64,000 bases of DNA from Gemmatimonadota bacterium (GTDB taxonomy: Bacteria; Gemmatimonadota; Gemmatimonadetes; Longimicrobiales; Gaopeijiaceae): the NCBI GenBank assembly GCA_027623325.1, contig JAQBXY010000001.1:237007-301006 (forward strand), read 5' to 3'. The notes under the pieces are model-generated. The model had not been told where the DNA came from and searched no databases. It saw only the letters and a program-made list of their open reading frames with translations. The translations under genes were made by a program, and so were the position numbers. How positions within the stretch are numbered: the stretch's first letter is position 1; every line of letters begins with the position of its first letter. Shown one piece after another: positions 35,196 to 45,700 of the stretch.

Positions 35196-36155
35196 ATGAG
35201 TGAAAACGGCTTTGCCCTTCGTATGCAGGGCGTGACGAAGCGATTCGGCAAGCACACAGCGGTCGACAGCTTCGACTTCGAGGTACCACGCGGGTCGATC
35301 TGTGGTCTGCTCGGCCCCAACGGATCCGGAAAGACGACCAGCATTCGGATGATCATGGGCATCCTCAATCCTGATGAGGGGTCGGTCCAACTCTTCGGCG
35401 CGGATCCCGACGTCACTCGGCGCACCAAGGTCGGCTATCTGCCCGAGGAACGCGGCGTCTACAAGAAGATGAAGTGCCTCGAACTTGTGATGTTCCTGGG
35501 GGAAATCCGCGGTGTTCGTCGCGCCGAGGGGCGCAAGCGCGGGCAGGTATGGCTCGAGCGACTGGGTCTGTCTTCGTGGGCCGACAAGCGGGTCGAGGAC
35601 CTGTCCAAGGGGATGCAACAGAAGATCCAGTTCATCGGGACGGTCATCCACGAGCCGGAGTTGCTCGTGTTGGACGAGCCCTTCTCCGGACTCGATCCGA
35701 TCAACCAGGACGTGCTCGAGGAAATCGTGCGCGACTTCCACGCCAAGGGCACCACGATCCTCTTCTCGACTCATCTCATGGACCAGGCCGAACGTCTGTG
35801 CGAGCGGGTGTGCCTGATCTCCAACTCGAAAAAGGTGCTCGACGCCGACCTCGCTGCGCTCAAGGCGGCTGAACGAAAGGGTATCGTGGCCGTCGAGTTT
35901 GAGGGATCCGACAGCTGGATTCAGGGTCCGGAGATCGACCGAATCGAATCGATCAACGGAGGCCTCCGCCTCATCCTGCGTGACGGGGCCGATCATCAGG
36001 CGATCCTGCGGAGGGGCGTCGCCGCCGACGCGCGTATACTGCGGTTCGACCTCGTAGAGCCTCGACTGCACGACATCTTCGTCCGACATGCGGGCGCTGG
36101 TGCCGTCGGCGATTCAGGGATGCCGGTCGGCGCGAATCTAGGAGGCGCATCATGA
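35196..36155 (+). CDS. ABC transporter ATP-binding protein (NatA-like)
   Basis: The protein has 319 residues. Walker A is GLLGPNGSGKTTSIRM, the signature is EDLSKGMQQKIQF, Walker B is ELLVLDEPFSGLDP, and the H-loop is TTILFSTHLMDQAE. The C-terminal extension is DUF4162-like. It energises the following ABC-2 permease, whose ATG overlaps this stop (ATGA). The pair resembles sodium-exporting NatAB and other uncharacterised exporters. Confidence 0.93.
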   Translation: MSENGFALRMQGVTKRFGKHTAVDSFDFEVPRGSICGLLGPNGSGKTTSIRMIMGILNPDEGSVQLFGADPDVTRRTKVGYLPEERGVYKKMKCLELVMFLGEIRGVRRAEGRKRGQVWLERLGLSSWADKRVEDLSKGMQQKIQFIGTVIHEPELLVLDEPFSGLDPINQDVLEEIVRDFHAKGTTILFSTHLMDQAERLCERVCLISNSKKVLDADLAALKAAERKGIVAVEFEGSDSWIQGPEIDRIESINGGLRLILRDGADHQAILRRGVAADARILRFDLVEPRLHDIFVRHAGAGAVGDSGMPVGANLGGAS

Positions 36156-37402
36156 TGTGGATGAACGTCTGGGCCGTGATCCGCCGCGAGTATCTCCAGA
36201 GGGTCCGCTCGAAGTGGTTCGTCGCAGCGACGGTCGGCGGGCCGCTCTTCATGGTCGCCGTGACGGTCGTGCCCGCGTACTTCGCCTCGCAGGGCGAACG
36301 CGCCGAGCGAGAACTCGCGATCGTCGATGGTACCAATGTCTTGTACGAACGCCTCGCTCCGGAACTCGAAGAGAGCGGGTGGACGGTCCACGAGGAACGC
36401 TGGCACGCCGACGTGATGACGGAACTCCGGCAGGCCGCGACCGATGGCGTGATCGGCGGGTTCATCATGCTGGACGAGCTGACCCTGGAGACGGGGGAAG
36501 CGATCATGTACGCGACGAATCGTCCCAGCACGATCCGGCAGGTGACCATGCGCAGTTCCATCGCGCGTGCGGCTCTCGAATATCAGCTCGAGCAACGGGG
36601 CGTCGATGCAGACGCGATGCTCCGTGGAGGTGGCCTCCGGATCGAATTGCTGTCGGACGAGGGGTCGGACATGGAGGATCCCGAGTTCGCCGTCGCGTAC
36701 CTCGGCGCGTTCTTCCTCTACATGATCATCCTGATCTATGCCGTGTCGGTCATGCGGGCGACGCTCGAGGAAAAGACCAGCAGGATCGTCGAGGTGATCA
36801 TCTCGTCGATGAAGCCCTGGCACCTCATGCTCGGCAAGATTCTTGGCGTCGGCGCGGTTGGTATGACCCAAATGGGGATCTGGCTGACGTTCGGGATTCT
36901 GATGTTCGCGACGGGACTGCCGATGTTGATCGCCGCACAGCCCGAACTCGCCAGCCTGGACGGGCTCCGGGACGTACTCCCGGGCGCTGGAATGCTCGCC
37001 CTCTTCGTCGGATTCTTCCTGTTCGGCTTCTTCATGTACGCCGGCATGTACGCTGCTGTCGGCGCGATGTGTAACACGGACGAGGAAGCTCAGCAGGCAC
37101 AGTTCCCACTCATCATGCTCATGGTCGTCCCGATCGTGATGGTGATGAACGTCATCGAGAACCCCATGACGCCGCTGTCCACGGGGCTGTCACTCTTCCC
37201 GCCCTTCACGCCGATTCTCATGTGGGCGCGCGTGGCAGGAGGCGGGGTGCCGGGCTGGCAGATCGCCCTGTCGTTCGTCCTCATGCTCGGCGCGATTTTT
37301 GCGATCGCATGGCTGGCCGGACGCATCTACAAGGTCGGGATTCTGATGGCGGGGAAACGGCCGACGTTGCCCGAGCTATGGCGATGGGTCCGCGAGGCGT
37401 GA
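36152..37402 (+). CDS. ABC-2 type permease (NatB-like)
   Basis: The protein has 416 residues. One N-terminal helix (WFVAATVGGPLFMVAVTVVPAYFAS) is followed by a large extracytoplasmic domain and then about five helices (FAVAYLGAFFLYMIILIYAVSVMRAT, EKTSRIVEVIISSMKPWHLMLGKILGVGAVG, and three more). EEKTSRIVEVIISS is a hallmark of NatB-like permeases. It partners the preceding ATPase. The substrate is not determinable. Confidence 0.9.
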   Translation: MMWMNVWAVIRREYLQRVRSKWFVAATVGGPLFMVAVTVVPAYFASQGERAERELAIVDGTNVLYERLAPELEESGWTVHEERWHADVMTELRQAATDGVIGGFIMLDELTLETGEAIMYATNRPSTIRQVTMRSSIARAALEYQLEQRGVDADAMLRGGGLRIELLSDEGSDMEDPEFAVAYLGAFFLYMIILIYAVSVMRATLEEKTSRIVEVIISSMKPWHLMLGKILGVGAVGMTQMGIWLTFGILMFATGLPMLIAAQPELASLDGLRDVLPGAGMLALFVGFFLFGFFMYAGMYAAVGAMCNTDEEAQQAQFPLIMLMVVPIVMVMNVIENPMTPLSTGLSLFPPFTPILMWARVAGGGVPGWQIALSFVLMLGAIFAIAWLAGRIYKVGILMAGKRPTLPELWRWVREA

Positions 37403-37422
37403 AGGCCGTCCGGCGGTTCGAT

Positions 37423-37722
37423 CTACTCCGGGTCGGGTAGAGCCGACCTGAGCAGACCCTGAAGCTGGCGGTCGTCGAAGCTCCTCGCTTTGCCGACCGC
37501 CTCCTCGTAGCTGGCCTCGATGATGATGACCGTGGTGCGGGCGGGGGCGAAGCCAGAGTCACCCGTCGGTGGCTCGAAGCGAAGCAGGCCGCGAAACACC
37601 GTGGGCCGGTGCAGGTCGTTCTCGAAATCGAGGTAGGCGTCCCAGATCAAACCGGCGTGCGCAATCGTCGCGACGTGGAGGCCGGGCGTGGAATCCGACT
37701 TGGGGCGGGGCTGAGCGCTCAT
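37423..37722 (-). CDS. Hypothetical protein, about 100 residues
   Basis: The frame encodes 99 residues with coding-like codon use: GLHVATIAHAGLIWDAYLDFENDLHRPTVFRGLLRFEPPTG, then TTVIIIEASYEEAVGKARSFDDRQLQGLLRSALPDPE. No signal peptide, membrane helix or known motif is seen. I recognise no family. It sits between the ABC permease and the TgpA-like gene, 61 bp from the latter. Confidence 0.6.
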   Translation of the reverse strand: MSAQPRPKSDSTPGLHVATIAHAGLIWDAYLDFENDLHRPTVFRGLLRFEPPTGDSGFAPARTTVIIIEASYEEAVGKARSFDDRQLQGLLRSALPDPE

Positions 37723-37783
37723 GCCATCACGATACGGCCACGGATCGTCTGCGTACAGCCATTTCGCTTTGCTTGAACTCCCA

Positions 37784-39799
37784 CTACGTCCGGAGCTTGA
37801 GGGTCCGGCGCGCCGCTAGTAGAGCCTCTCTCATCTCGCGCAGATCGGAGTCGCCGAGCGCCTCCTTGCCGTACCTGGCCCGAAGGTAGAGATCGACGAC
37901 CCGTTCCGACGGCCTGCCGGCCGCCGAGCGCTCGTGCCGTATGTGGTTGAGCAGCGCCAACGGCGTCATTCCTGGGGTCACCGCGAGCCCCGCTCGCGCC
38001 GACGCGGTCCGGAGGTGTAGGTACATCTGCGTCGAGGGATCAAAGGCCGGACCGCCTCCGCGGGCCCACCAATACCCCAGCGCGAGAACCGCCAGTAGGG
38101 CGAGCGCACCCATTGGGCTCGGACCCCCCGGCTCGCCGTTCGATTCCGAGGCGACGAACTCCTGGACCGTCTGCCCGCCGAAGAGACCGGAGAAGATCCC
38201 GGCCTGGTCGTCCACGCTGTAGTCCAGGACCCACTTGTTCCAACGGTGCTGGATCCCATCGAAAAGAATTCGTCCCGGCCAGAACCAGGAAGCGACCTGG
38301 GAGGTGGAACCGGTGCCCGCAGGGGTCGGATCGAACGTCACCCAGCCGAATCCAGGAAACCAGACCTCGACCCAGGAGTGTGCCTCGTTCTGGGTCACCA
38401 CCAGATAGTTGCCGAAGTCGCTCCACTGGCCCCCCAGGAAGCCATTCACGTTGCGAGCCTCGATGCCGACGGCGCGCAGGAGTACGACCATGGCGGTGCT
38501 GAAGTACTCGCAGTGCCCGGCCTGGCGCTCGAACAGAAAATGATGAAGCGTCGCTTCACCGGCTGTGGCGGGTAGGTCGCGTGTGTACGTGAAGGTCTGC
38601 AGCCAGTCACGAATGGCCACCGCCTGGTCGTATCGATTGTCGATTCCCGCCGTCAACGAGTCGGCCAATGTCTCGATACGCGGATCGAGCCGGCGTGGGA
38701 TCTGTAGGAAATGTTCGCCCGACGGACGATACCCTCGCGTGTTCCCGCGCAGCTCATCGGCCGGGGGGAGATCGACCGGAGAATACGCGGTGTACGCTGG
38801 CGCCCCCGAGCCCCAGTACACGAAGTCCCCCGCGTTATCGAAGAGAGGCTGGATACCGTTGTCCGAGTCGATCTCGAGCGCAGGATGAAGCGCGAAGAGC
38901 ACACGGGTGTCGAGAGCCGACCCGAAGATCTTTTGCTCGACGATGTCTCCCTTCCACCGGTCGCGATACCAGGAGCTGGGTGCGGAGGATGGGGGCAGGT
39001 TCTGCGACCGCGTCCACCGAATGCCATCGAAGCGATCGTAGGAGCGCCCCCTCCAGTGGAGTCCCCCGGCGTTCTCAGGCGCCCCGTTGGGAAACTCGAC
39101 TCGAAGCACGATCTGAGGGTTCCCGAGGATCGTCGAACCATGATCACCGATCGAGACCTGGTCGCTGAACCCCGCGATTGCGGTGGCCATTGTCTCGCCT
39201 CGGCCGGCCCACCCCTGCGAGACGCGCGGGAAGGTCACGAACACGACGAGCGCAACGAGAAGGATCACTCCAGAAAGAGCGCCGGTCGTCGTGATCATCC
39301 CTCGGCCCAGCGGAACCACCGCGACCGAGTACCGCTCCGCTCGGCGGCGCAGGTGACCGACCATGAGGGCGAGCGTGGCGAGCGCGACGTAGGTGGTGAA
39401 CGCGAGCAGGAACACGATGCCCGGCCGATAGGCCGTTGATGCGAGCACGAGCGCAAAGGAGAGTGCGTAGAGTCGCAGGTCGTTGGGGGCGTCGAGCGAC
39501 CGCAGCGCCTCGGCGGAAAGGAGAAGCAGCAGTAGGTCGACGACCGGGATCACCACGTCGTCGCGGATGATGAAGACATGGATGAGCGCGCGGATCACCA
39601 GCAGGGTGGCGAGAGGAAGCCACACACGCTCGAGCCTGTGCGAGAAGTCCGTGTCGGGGTGCCAGAAGAGCGCCGTTCCCATGGCGATCGCGGCCAGGAA
39701 CGCGGAGAGCGGCTCGAAGCCCGCGCCGCCGGCGAACGCGACGAGGCCGGTGATGCCCATAAGGACCGCGAGTCGACGATGTAATAGGCGCAGGTTCAC
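37784..39799 (-). CDS. TgpA-like transglutaminase membrane protein
   Basis: The protein has 671 residues. Five or more N-terminal helices (DUF3488) are followed by a periplasmic transglutaminase core with the catalytic Cys in RQAGHCEYFSTAMVVLLRAVGIEARNV, the His in NEAHSWVEVW and the Asp in VTFDPTPAG, then another helix (PMGALALLAVLALGYWWA) and a cytosolic tail. It belongs to the TgpA family, likely a protein-crosslinking or protease-like enzyme at the envelope. Its start overlaps the DUF58 stop, and it is the last gene of a MoxR-DUF58-TgpA operon. Confidence 0.9.
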   Translation of the reverse strand: MNLRLLHRRLAVLMGITGLVAFAGGAGFEPLSAFLAAIAMGTALFWHPDTDFSHRLERVWLPLATLLVIRALIHVFIIRDDVVIPVVDLLLLLLSAEALRSLDAPNDLRLYALSFALVLASTAYRPGIVFLLAFTTYVALATLALMVGHLRRRAERYSVAVVPLGRGMITTTGALSGVILLVALVVFVTFPRVSQGWAGRGETMATAIAGFSDQVSIGDHGSTILGNPQIVLRVEFPNGAPENAGGLHWRGRSYDRFDGIRWTRSQNLPPSSAPSSWYRDRWKGDIVEQKIFGSALDTRVLFALHPALEIDSDNGIQPLFDNAGDFVYWGSGAPAYTAYSPVDLPPADELRGNTRGYRPSGEHFLQIPRRLDPRIETLADSLTAGIDNRYDQAVAIRDWLQTFTYTRDLPATAGEATLHHFLFERQAGHCEYFSTAMVVLLRAVGIEARNVNGFLGGQWSDFGNYLVVTQNEAHSWVEVWFPGFGWVTFDPTPAGTGSTSQVASWFWPGRILFDGIQHRWNKWVLDYSVDDQAGIFSGLFGGQTVQEFVASESNGEPGGPSPMGALALLAVLALGYWWARGGGPAFDPSTQMYLHLRTASARAGLAVTPGMTPLALLNHIRHERSAAGRPSERVVDLYLRARYGKEALGDSDLREMREALLAARRTLKLRT

Positions 39800-40887
39800 G
39801 CGGCCTCCTCTCCATAACCGAGGCGCGCATCGCGGCCGACCACGAGCACATCACCATACCCGGCGCGGCCATCGACGGAGACCAGCACACACGCATCGCG
39901 GCTGATCGGCGGCTGGGGGGCCGGAGCATTAGGCGAGAAGTCCACCCTCGCCAGCACGTCGAGGGCCCGCTCGAGCTGACCCGAGCCTCCGCCGGGCTCG
40001 AGAAAGTCCTCTCCCGCTACGAGGGCGAAGGGACGGTGTTGGGCGACGGCGCGAGCGACCAGCGAAGCGGCGACTTCGACGGCGACTTCGGCCGCCTCCC
40101 CCGGGTCCGCCCTGAGGTCCAGGCAAATCCAGCGCGTCTCGGCGCCATCGCGTTCATACTCGCGAATGACGGGCTCACGCAGCCGAGCCGAGGACTTCCA
40201 GTGGATGTCTCGCGAGTCGTCACCGACTCGGTAGTCGCGCAGACTTCGGTATTCCCCGCGGGCCCCCGCCGCGCCCCGAGCGGACAGCCCGATGCGGGGC
40301 ACTCGGCCCGACCCGGGCGATGGCTCGCGGACGGCCCGATCGGTGCGGGGCCACACGACGACCTCGCCGGGGATCTCCACGTCGCGCTCCTTCACGAACA
40401 TCCCGAAGGGGAATCCGGTCGATAAGGTGACCGTACCCAGCGGATAGATGCCACGCCGGATGAAGCTGTTCACGGATCGTGCGGACGCCTGCCCGTTCGG
40501 CGGGATGTGGGCGAGGAACGCTTTGTCCGGGAGGCCAACCTCGGACAGTTCGACGGCCAGAGAGGGCAGCCGCTTCTTCCGATTCGTCACCTCGTACACG
40601 ATCCGGCAATCGTGGCCCACGGTCACCGCCTGAGGGCTCCGTCGCTCGATGTGCAGCTCTCGGATCGCCTGCTCCGACAGCCAGCTACTCACCACGATGA
40701 AACCCAGCATCGACCCGAGCAGGAGGTACAGGAGGTTGTTGCCCGTGTTCATGGCGGCCAGCCCGACAGCCATCGTACCTAAAGTGAACGCGAGTCCTCC
40801 GCCCGTGAAGCGGATTCGGCGCCAGGCCCTCACCCGCCGCCACAGATCCCGTAGTCCCACCAGAATCGCGTGCAGCGTCTGCCTCAC
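39796..40887 (-). CDS. DUF58 domain protein
   Basis: The protein has 363 residues. Two helices near the N-terminus (FTLGTMAVGLAAMNTGNNLLYLLLGSMLGFIVVSSW) anchor a DUF58 domain: YEVTNRKKRLPSLAVELSE, EYRSLRDYRVGDDSRDIHWKSSARLREPVIREYERDG. DUF58 proteins occur with MoxR ATPases and transglutaminases. ATGA-type overlaps on both sides show that the three genes are tightly coupled. Confidence 0.9.
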   Translation of the reverse strand: MRQTLHAILVGLRDLWRRVRAWRRIRFTGGGLAFTLGTMAVGLAAMNTGNNLLYLLLGSMLGFIVVSSWLSEQAIRELHIERRSPQAVTVGHDCRIVYEVTNRKKRLPSLAVELSEVGLPDKAFLAHIPPNGQASARSVNSFIRRGIYPLGTVTLSTGFPFGMFVKERDVEIPGEVVVWPRTDRAVREPSPGSGRVPRIGLSARGAAGARGEYRSLRDYRVGDDSRDIHWKSSARLREPVIREYERDGAETRWICLDLRADPGEAAEVAVEVAASLVARAVAQHRPFALVAGEDFLEPGGGSGQLERALDVLARVDFSPNAPAPQPPISRDACVLVSVDGRAGYGDVLVVGRDARLGYGEEAA

Positions 40888-41909
40888 ACCGGCGCCTCTA
40901 CCTCTTCGAGGATGCCCTCGAGGATGGCGGCCGCCTCGTCGTGAACATCGAAGGCCGAGCCCGACGCTCCAGCCGGCAGAATCCGGTGCGCCAAGCAGGG
41001 CACGATCAGGTCACGCACGTCGTCGGGAATCAGATACGTTCGGCCGCGTGTCAGCGCGTAGGCGCGAGCGGCCCGGAAGACCGCGATGTTGCCGCGAGGG
41101 CTCACGCCGATGCGCAGCTTCCCGGTCGTGCGTGTCTTGTGCACGATCGCCATGAGATAGTCGAGAATCGCCGGATCGACCTCGACCTCTTCCACACGAT
41201 TCTGCAACTGGACGACCTGCTGGGGTGACAGGACGGTCTGGAGGCGATCGACGACCGGCTCGAGGGACCGCGACTCGGCCAGAATACGGCGCTCCGCCTC
41301 TCCGTCGGGATAACCGATCGTGATCCGCATGAGGAACCTGTCGAGCTGGCTTTCCGGAAGCGGATAGGTGCCGTGGTGCTCGAGAGGGTTCTGGGTAGCC
41401 ATGACAAGGAACGGTTTCGGCAGCTCCATCGTCCGATCGTCGATCGTGACGCTGCCGTCCTGCATGGCCTCCAGGAGACCGCTCTGGGTTCGCGGCGGTG
41501 CCCGGTTGATCTCGTCGGCCAGCACCACGTTCGCGAAAATCGGACCCTCACGGATCTCGAAGGAAAGCGTCTTCGGGTTGTAGACCGATACCCCTAGGAC
41601 GTCGGACGGCAGGAGGTCTGATGTGAACTGAATCCGCCGGAACCCGAGGCCAAGGGCCTTCGCCAGCGCGTGAGACAGCGTCGTCTTGCCGACCCCCGGG
41701 ACGTCCTCGAAAAGGATGTGGCCGCGAGCGAGCAAGGCGGCCACCGCTAGGCGCACCACCTCCCTCTTTCCGTGGAAGACGGTTTCGACTTCTTGGACAA
41801 GGTGGTCGAGTAGCTCGAGCGACGGGCGGGATTCCCTCGTCGGTGCGGGAGCGGTCGTGTCGGACAAGAGCGGATTCCAGGCAGGTTCGAAGGCGAAAAA
41901 GTATAACAC
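40884..41909 (-). CDS. MoxR-family AAA+ ATPase
   Basis: The protein has 341 residues from the longest start. Walker A is EDVPGVGKTTLSHALAKALG, Walker B VLADEINRAPPRTQ, sensor 1 LVMATQNPLEHHGTYPLPESQLDRF, and arginine finger region RITIGYPDGEAE. It should act as a chaperone-like ATPase for the downstream DUF58 and TgpA proteins. GTG 41909 is the first start, but a TATACT-like sequence overlaps it, so TTG 41867 (before SDTTAPAP) is possible. Confidence 0.92.
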   Translation of the reverse strand: MLYFFAFEPAWNPLLSDTTAPAPTRESRPSLELLDHLVQEVETVFHGKREVVRLAVAALLARGHILFEDVPGVGKTTLSHALAKALGLGFRRIQFTSDLLPSDVLGVSVYNPKTLSFEIREGPIFANVVLADEINRAPPRTQSGLLEAMQDGSVTIDDRTMELPKPFLVMATQNPLEHHGTYPLPESQLDRFLMRITIGYPDGEAERRILAESRSLEPVVDRLQTVLSPQQVVQLQNRVEEVEVDPAILDYLMAIVHKTRTTGKLRIGVSPRGNIAVFRAARAYALTRGRTYLIPDDVRDLIVPCLAHRILPAGASGSAFDVHDEAAAILEGILEEVEAPV

Positions 41910-41951
41910 TCACGTGGCGAAAAAGGTTCTAAAAAGAGGCCCTGTCGCTCC

Positions 41952-41981
41952 TTGACCTCACCCCTCGAATGCAGGTAGGTT
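41952..41981 (+). promoter_or_regulatory. Possible sigma-70-type promoter for the act operon
   Basis: TTGACC (41952-41957) is followed after 18 bases by TAGGTT (41976-41981), about 115 bp before actA in the 187-bp divergent region. The boxes only loosely match the consensus, and promoters of this phylum are poorly known. Low confidence; a GGAG lies near 42080 as the actA ribosome site. Confidence 0.3.
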
Positions 41982-42096
41982 CAGGCCGTTTACTGGGTCA
42001 TGTTCCGTTTGTCACAAGCGTTGTGTGGCGCGGAAAAACCCTGCCTTGCGCCCGTTTGCGAGGGCGCTGTGCTGCGCTAAGGAGCAGTGGCTTCGA

Positions 42097-42702
42097 ATGA
42101 AAAAGCACTGGCTGATTGGCGGACTCGCTGGCGTCTTTGCGCTGGCGGGCCTCGCGTTCGTCCAGGGCGGGGGTGCCGAAGGCGAGGCTGCAACCGCTGC
42201 CGCGTCCGGACAACCCATCGCCTTCCCGCACAATCAGCACGCCGGAAACGAGCCCGGGCAGAACAACATGGACTGTCAGTTCTGCCACTTCTCGGCCGAG
42301 CGGTCGGTCGACGCCGGCATCCCTCCGGTATCGACGTGCTGGGGCTGCCACCAGATCGTTCAGGGGACCACGGCGGCGCAGCAGCAGGAGATCGCCAAGA
42401 TCGGTGGCTACGTCGAACGCGGTGAGCCGATCCCGTGGGTGCGCATGTACAAGATCTCCGATCACGCCCACTTCCCCCACATGCGGCACATCAACGCCGG
42501 CCTCGAATGCCAGCAATGCCACGGTGAGGTGCAGACGATGACCGAGATCACGACGAGGACCGGGCTGGCTCGCGTCTTCATCGGGGCTGATCCGGTTTGG
42601 GGCGGCGACAACATGGGATGGTGCGTGGAGTGCCACCGACAGCCGGATCCGGCGACCGGTGAGCAACAGGCGTCCACCGACTGCGCCGTCTGCCATTACT
42701 AG
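42097..42702 (+). CDS. actA: Alternative complex III subunit ActA, pentaheme cytochrome c
   Basis: The protein has about 201 residues, with an N-terminal signal/anchor (KKHWLIGGLAGVFALAGLAFV). Five CxxCH heme motifs are present (CQFCH, CWGCH, CQQCH, CVECH, CAVCH), as in ActA of the quinol:electron-acceptor oxidoreductase ACIII. It carries electrons from the Fe-S/quinone site outward at the periplasmic face. The track start at 42025 is 24 codons upstream; ATG 42097 fits the signal peptide. It leads the actABCDEF operon. Confidence 0.93.
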   Translation: MKKHWLIGGLAGVFALAGLAFVQGGGAEGEAATAAASGQPIAFPHNQHAGNEPGQNNMDCQFCHFSAERSVDAGIPPVSTCWGCHQIVQGTTAAQQQEIAKIGGYVERGEPIPWVRMYKISDHAHFPHMRHINAGLECQQCHGEVQTMTEITTRTGLARVFIGADPVWGGDNMGWCVECHRQPDPATGEQQASTDCAVCHY

Positions 42703-42713
42703 GAATCGACGAC

Positions 42714-45700
42714 ATGACTGACGGCATCAAACGGCGCGAATTCCTCAAGGTCCTCGGCGTCTCGGGCGCCGGCGCGACCATGACCGGCTGCGGAGCCGGA
42801 GACGTCGAGCGCCTCATTCCTTACGTGGTGGCACCGGAAGAGATCACACCCGGTGTGGCCACGTGGTACGCAACGACGTGCGGTGGCTGTTCGGCCCAAT
42901 GCGGTATGTGGGTGCGGACCCGCGAGGGACGTGCGGTAAAGGTCGAGGGCAATCCCGACCACCCCGTCTCCGAGGGCGGTCTCTGCTCCCGCGGCCACGC
43001 GACGCTCCAGCATCTGTACAACCCCGACCGCTTCGCCGGCCCCATGATCCGCGAGGGCACGCGCCTTCGCCAAGGAACGTGGGACGAGGCCGAGCGCCTC
43101 CTGGCCGCACGCATTGGCACACTCGGCAACGTGATGTTCGTCGGTGGCCACATGGGTCCGACCCTGAGCGGCTTGGTCGATCGCTTCCTGAGTGGTGTCG
43201 GTGGCACGCGTGTCGCGTACGACGCCGTTTCCGACGCGCCGCTTCGCGAGGCAACAAGGATCGCCTACGGCGTCGATGGTCTCCCGACGTACGACATCGG
43301 AGCCGCGAAGCTGCTCCTGTCGTTCGGGAATGACTTCATCGATTCCGGAGCTTCGCCCGTGGCCCACAACAAGGGCCTCGCGCACATGAGCGCCGTCGAC
43401 GCGGAAGGGCACGAAAAGGGTCGGTTCGTCTATCTCGGCGCGAGGCTCTCCGTTACCGGCCTCAACGCGGACGAGTGGATTCCGATTCGTCCGGGCTCGG
43501 AAGCCGCGGTCGCTCTGGGCATGGCGTCTGCAATCGCAGGTCCGAACGCGACGGGTCCCTACGCCAACCTTCTTCAGGCCTACAACACCGAGAGTGCGGC
43601 TGCGGCCGCCGGTGTGAGCGAGGAATCGATTCGCACGCTCGCGGAGCGTTTCGTTTCCGAGGGACCGAGTCTCGCGATGGGCCCCGGCGTAGGCGCGCAT
43701 CACAGGAACGCGACCGCGGCGAATCTGGCGGTCCTCATCCTCAACGATGTTGCCGGCAACGTCGGCCGGACCGTCACGATCGGTGGTGGGCCGACCGCCT
43801 CGGCCAGCAAGTTCTCCGACATGACTGCTGCGATCGGCGCGATGGCCGCTGGACGCGTTGGCGTCGCGATCGTCCACGGCACGAATCCAGCCTACTCGCT
43901 TCCCGCGGCCTCAGGCTTCCAGGCAGCGTTCGACGAGGTGCCGTTCAAGGTGTCCTTCGCTTCTGCGATGGACGAGACCGCGGCCATGGCCGACCTGATT
44001 CTGCCGGATCGCCACTTCCTCGAGTCCTGGGGCGATTCCATGCCGAAGGCCGGGGTCATGGCGATTCAGCAGCCGGTCATGCAGGCCGTGCCGCACTTCG
44101 ACTCGAAACAGGCCGGAGATCTGCTCCTCGCAGTGTCTGCTCACCTGGGCAACGACCTGGGCGCGGCCACCTTCTACGAATATCTGCGCGGCGCACATCA
44201 GGCTCAGCACACCACCGCGATGGGTCCGTTCGAGGAGACGTGGCGGGCTGCGCTCCGGACGGGAGCGGTGAGTCACGCAATGGCTGCCACGACGGGGGCG
44301 TCCGTTCTGCGCGCTCCGGATGCGGCGCTTACCTTCGACGTGCCCGCGTTCGACGGCGACGGCGACCTGACGCTCATGGTTTACCCCTCGCCTCGTTTCG
44401 GCGGCGGCGAGTTCTCCAATAGTCCGTGGATGCAGGAACTGCCCGACCCGGTCTCGAAGATCACGTGGCATTCGTGGCTCGAAATGAACCCGACCACAGC
44501 AGAGGCTCGGGGGCTCCGGGAGGGTGACATCGTCACGGTGACGTCACCGCATGGCGCGGTGGATGTTCCGGTCTGGATCTATCCGGGCATCCGTGAGGAT
44601 GCGGTGGCGCTCGCGATGGGCGGCGGCCACACCGACATGGGCCGCTGGGCGACGGGGAACGGCGTCAACGCGCTGGATCTTCTTCCGGCCACGGCCGAGC
44701 AGCCGTCGGGCGCATTCGTGACACTCGCGACGACCGTCAACGTGGTGTCGACCGGAGTTCGGCGGCGGCTGGCGACGATCGATGGCTCTGAGGGCGATCA
44801 ACACGATCGCCCGATCGCTCCCGCGGTCGCTCTAGCCGACCTGGGACACGAGGAGGAAGAGCACGCCGACGAAGGTCACGGCGAGCTGATGGAGCTTCAG
44901 GGCTTCGGAGGCATCAAGCCCGTGCCGGCCGAGGGCGGCGCGCCGAGTGCGTTCCCCCTCCCGGGCACCGATCACGGTCCTTACGCGGTCGCACACGAGG
45001 GTCCCCGTTGGGCGATGGCCATCGATCTCGACAAGTGCACAGGCTGCAGCGCGTGTGTCACTGCCTGCCACGCGGAGAACAACGTGCCGTGGGTCGGTGA
45101 GCAGCAGGTCATAATGGGGCGTGACATGAACTGGGTTCGCATCGAGCGTTACTACGAGCATATCGATGCGACGCAGGCCGGCGACCTCGACGTACGCTTC
45201 CTGCCGATGATCTGCCAGCACTGCGGAAACGCCCCGTGCGAGCCGGTCTGCCCGGTGTTCGCCACGTACCACACGCCCGAGGGCGTGAACGCGCAGGTCT
45301 ACAACCGCTGCGTCGGGACGCGCTACTGCGCCAACAACTGCCCGTACAAGGTCCGCGTCTTCAACTGGTATCGGTACACGGACGAAAACGTGCCGGAACC
45401 GATGAACTGGCAGTGGAACCCGGACGTCACGGTTCGCACGAACGGCGTCATGGAGAAGTGCTCCTTCTGCATGCAGCGGATTCGGGAGTCCGAGAATCGC
45501 GCGGCGCTCGAGGAGGGTCGCGATGTCCGCGACGGGGAGATCGTTCCGGCGTGTCAGCAGAGCTGCCCGGCCGAGGCGATCGTGTTCGGCAACATCCGCG
45601 ATCCGAACTCGCGGGTCTCCGAGGTCGTCGCGAACGAACGGACATACCGGGTCCTCGATGAACTCATCAACACGCAGCCGGCCGTGAACTACCTGAAGAA

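Noticed and set aside
34899-36089. 396-residue minus-strand ORF
   Set aside because: Only the last 65 residues are AbrB-like; the rest is antisense to the ABC ATPase gene.
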